In this document: piece by piece, positions 61,875 through 64,000 of the stretch | How positions within the stretch are numbered: the first letter of the stretch is position 1 | Layout: each line of letters begins with the position of its first letter | NCBI GenBank assembly: GCA_036381495.1 | Contig: DASVCS010000141.1 | Span: forward strand, 1-64,000 | Source: DASVCS01 sp036381495 | GTDB lineage: Bacteria; Gemmatimonadota; Gemmatimonadetes; Longimicrobiales; RSA9 | Length of the DNA stretch: 64,000 bases | Direction of reading: 5' to 3' | The notes under the pieces: model-generated | What the model was told of the DNA's origin: nothing | The model's database searches: none | The model's input: the letters and a program-made list of their open reading frames with translations, nothing else | Made by a program: the position numbers and the translations under genes

Positions 61875-63566
61875 ATGCGGATTCGACCCCGGAGACCCGT
61901 CTACGATGTCTGCATCGTCGGCTCGGGGGCCGGCGGCGGAATGGCCGCGTACATGCTCACGAAGGCGGGCGCGAACGTCGTCATGCTCGAGGCCGGTCCG
62001 CTCTGGTTCTCGACCGAGGACAGCGCCATGCTCAAGTGGCCGTACGAGTCGCCCCGGCGCGGCGCCTCGACGCCCGAACGCCCGTTCGGCGAATTCGACG
62101 GCTGCATCGGCGGATGGGAGATCGACGGCGAGCCGTACACCACGGCGCCGGGCGAGACCTTCAACTGGTGGCGCGCACGCATGCTCGGCGGCCGCACCAA
62201 CCACTGGGGCCGCATCTCGCTCCGCTTCGGTCCCTACGACTTCAAGCGCAAGAGCATCGACGGGCTGGGCGATGACTGGCCGATCAGCTACGACGACCTG
62301 AAACCCTACTACGACGAGGTCGACCGCCTGATCGGCGTCTTCGGCGCGCCGATCGACCTGCCGAACGAGCCCGATGGCATCTTCCTGCCGCCGCCCAAGC
62401 CCCGCTGCTACGAGCTGCTCATCCGCGATGCCTGCGAACGGCTCGACATCCCGTGCGTGCCGTCGCGACTCTCCATCCTCACCCGCCCCCACAACGGCCG
62501 GCCCGCCTGCCACTACTGCGGCCAGTGCGGGCGCGGCTGTTCGGTGAACGCCAACTTCTCGAGCCCCGAGGTCCTGATTCGCCCCGCACTGGCGACGGGT
62601 CGCCTGAAGGTCATCCCGAACGCCATGGCCCGCGAGGTGACGATCGACGAGCGCGGCAACGCGACCGGCGTCGCCTACATCGACAAGGGCACGGGCGCCG
62701 ATGCGCATGTCCGCGCGAACATCGTCGTACTCGCGGCAAGCGCGTGCGAATCCGCCCGGCTCCTGCTGAACTCGAAGTCGTCGCTCTTCCCGCAGGGGCT
62801 GGCCAACGGCAGCGGCACCGTCGGCAAGTACCTGACCGACAGCACGGGGGTGGGCCTCTCGGGGTTCATCCCGAAGATGATGGACATGCCGCCGCACAAC
62901 GAGGACGGCGTCGGCGGGATGCACATGTACGTGCCGTGGTGGCTGGACAACCGGAAGCTCGATTTCCCGCGCGGCTACCACATCGAGCTGGGCGGCGGCC
63001 GGCACGTGCCGTCCTACGGCTTCGGCGGCGGTATCCACGAGCTCAACGGCGGCGGCTACGGCCGGCGACTGAAGGAGGACTACCGGCGGTACTACGGCGC
63101 GCACGTGTACTTCGCGGGGCGCGGCGAGATGGTCGCCAGCGAGGACTGCTACTGCGAGATCGACCCCGACGTCGTGGACCAGTGGGGGATCCCGGTGCTG
63201 CGCTTCCACTTCAAGTGGAGCGACTACGAGCTGAACCAGGCGAAGCACATGCAGGAGACGTTCCGGGCGATCATCCACGAGATGGGTGGCGAGCCGCGCT
63301 CGCCCATGCCGGGGCGGGACGAGGACTATGGCCTCGCGGCCGGCGGCGTCATGATCCACGAGGTCGGCTGCACCCGCATGGGCGACGACCCCGGGACCTC
63401 CGTCCTCAACCGGTACTGCCAGGCGCACGAGGTGAAGAACCTGTTCGTCGCGGATGGCGGCCCGTTCGTGAACAACGCGGACAAGAACCCGACGTGGACG
63501 ATCCTTGCGCTCTCGATGCGGACGAGTGCGTACATCGCGGACCAGAGGAAGAAGAGGGCGATTTGA
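61875..63566 (+). CDS. GMC oxidoreductase, sugar dehydrogenase catalytic subunit-like
   Basis: A 563-residue FAD enzyme of the glucose-methanol-choline family. The dinucleotide motif GSGAGGG is at residues 16-22. A four-cysteine cluster C212-x2-C215-x2-C218-x3-C222 could hold an Fe-S centre as in FAD-dependent sugar dehydrogenases. The C terminus carries HEVGCTRMGDDPGTSVLN and NLFVADGGPFVNNADKNPTW. The ATG after AGGAGG was chosen. The next gene encodes the small subunit type, as in glucoside 3-dehydrogenase and gluconate dehydrogenase. Likely job: periplasmic oxidation of a sugar with transfer of electrons to cytochrome c. Confidence 0.88.
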   Translation: MRIRPRRPVYDVCIVGSGAGGGMAAYMLTKAGANVVMLEAGPLWFSTEDSAMLKWPYESPRRGASTPERPFGEFDGCIGGWEIDGEPYTTAPGETFNWWRARMLGGRTNHWGRISLRFGPYDFKRKSIDGLGDDWPISYDDLKPYYDEVDRLIGVFGAPIDLPNEPDGIFLPPPKPRCYELLIRDACERLDIPCVPSRLSILTRPHNGRPACHYCGQCGRGCSVNANFSSPEVLIRPALATGRLKVIPNAMAREVTIDERGNATGVAYIDKGTGADAHVRANIVVLAASACESARLLLNSKSSLFPQGLANGSGTVGKYLTDSTGVGLSGFIPKMMDMPPHNEDGVGGMHMYVPWWLDNRKLDFPRGYHIELGGGRHVPSYGFGGGIHELNGGGYGRRLKEDYRRYYGAHVYFAGRGEMVASEDCYCEIDPDVVDQWGIPVLRFHFKWSDYELNQAKHMQETFRAIIHEMGGEPRSPMPGRDEDYGLAAGGVMIHEVGCTRMGDDPGTSVLNRYCQAHEVKNLFVADGGPFVNNADKNPTWTILALSMRTSAYIADQRKKRAI

Positions 63567-63577
63567 GGTCGGGGCCG

Positions 63578-63620
63578 CTTGGGCTAGGGCTAGGGCTAGG
63601 GCTGGGGCTGGGGAGTGCCC
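63578..63620 (+). repeat. (GGGCTA)n tract after the GMC gene
   Basis: Three GGGCTA and two GGGCTG hexamers in register about 15 nt after the TGA stop. Confidence 0.8.
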
Positions 63621-63675
63621 GGGAGGGGGTGCGGTGGAGGGGAGGAAGGCCCGGGCGTGGCCAGGAACGGCCGGG

Positions 63676-63712
63676 AGCGGGAGCGTTTACGTTTACGGGT
63701 TGGGGAGCGGCG
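63676..63712 (+). repeat. GGGAGC-CGTTTA repeat
   Basis: GGGAGCGGGAGCGTTTACG followed by TTTACGGG, nearly identical to the element after the TauE/SafE gene. Confidence 0.7.
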
Positions 63713-63824
63713 GGGGCGGGGCGCGTGAGGGGAGCATTTGTTTTGGCGTTCAGGGGAGCGGGCAGGGGGCGTACGCGGCCCCGGCCTTCCGGTCCCGTCC
63801 GATACCGATTCAGGTGGAGCTGAG

Positions 63825-64000
63825 ATGAAACATCCAACCACGGCCGGCGACCCCGGCGCAGGCGGCGAGCCGAACGCGAACGCGCACGCGCACGACCCTG
63901 AGGGCATCTCGCGTCGTCAGGTGCTCGAGCTCATGGCGGCGGTGCCGCTGGCGGCGGCGCTCGAAACGACGCCGGCGGGTGCCGAGCGCGCCGTCCGCGT
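63825..64000 (+). CDS. gluconate 2-dehydrogenase subunit 3-like protein (partial)
   Basis: The first 58 codons of a gene cut by the window edge. A GGTGGAG site precedes the ATG. After a low-complexity start comes a twin-arginine-like segment (ISRRQVLELMAAVPLAAALE). Small subunits of GMC sugar dehydrogenases typically carry such a Tat signal and carry the FAD partner across the membrane. Identification rests on this signal and on its position after the GMC gene. Confidence 0.65.
   Translation, partial: MKHPTTAGDPGAGGEPNANAHAHDPEGISRRQVLELMAAVPLAAALETTPAGAERAVR

Overview
The window is a very GC-rich (about 70 %), densely packed bacterial chromosome segment. The alternative complex III (Act) cluster joined to a caa3-type oxidase, the many secreted beta-propeller and lipoprotein genes, the ECF sigma/anti-sigma/TonB-receptor locus with a carboxypeptidase-like N-terminal domain, and the codon bias best fit an aerobic Gemmatimonadota-like bacterium. 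This is inferred from gene content; there is no rRNA or other phylogenetic marker here. No tRNA, rRNA, CRISPR, insertion sequence or phage gene was seen.

Layout. 0.3-8.7 kb (minus): complete F1Fo ATP synthase operon, two AtpI/AtpZ-type genes followed by atpB-E-F-H-A-G-D-C, with a PHP phosphoesterase at the end. A promoter overlapping a CRP/FNR-like palindrome lies upstream. 9.2-15.8 kb (plus): MoxR ATPase, CNNM/CorC-type protein, an orphan b6-like cytochrome b, two envelope proteins and a TauE/SafE permease. 16-20.6 kb (minus): two secreted beta-propeller proteins and a phosphoribosyltransferase/kinase-like fusion. 21-24.5 kb (plus): ECF sigma, zinc-finger anti-sigma and TonB-dependent receptor. 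24.6-28.3 kb: a GntR regulator divergent from a membrane protein, a 34-residue protein and a sodium:solute symporter. 28.5-29.6 kb: a barrel-cupredoxin fusion.

29.6-45 kb (minus): the respiratory core. actABCDEF, a SCO-type copper chaperone and ctaC-D-E-F run head to tail with overlapping or nearly touching ends, then a Kup potassium transporter and a ZIP transporter. Electrons from menaquinol would pass through Act to the caa3 oxidase, and the proton gradient would drive the ATP synthase at the left end. 45.5-50.9 kb (plus): a sensory-rhodopsin-transducer-family protein, a pyruvate-oxidase-like thiamine diphosphate enzyme and a giant FAD/Fe-S dehydrogenase, suggesting lactate/pyruvate oxidation.

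51-55.3 kb (minus): the least familiar locus. An ECF sigma factor precedes two tiny secreted peptides with identical cysteine spacing, a membrane-anchored six-bladed propeller and two lipoproteins. 55.7-64 kb: diheme cytochrome c, uracil-DNA-glycosylase-like protein, a lipoprotein, an NHS-family transporter, a DUF1080 lipoprotein, and a GMC oxidoreductase followed by a truncated gluconate-dehydrogenase-subunit-3-like gene. This last group resembles a periplasmic 3-keto-glycoside pathway.

Non-coding structure is notable: G-rich (GGGCTR)n tracts that run straight out of stop codons, two minisatellites (16-bp x7 and 19-bp x11) in two divergent promoter regions, and a 170-bp inverted duplication flanking the NHS transporter.
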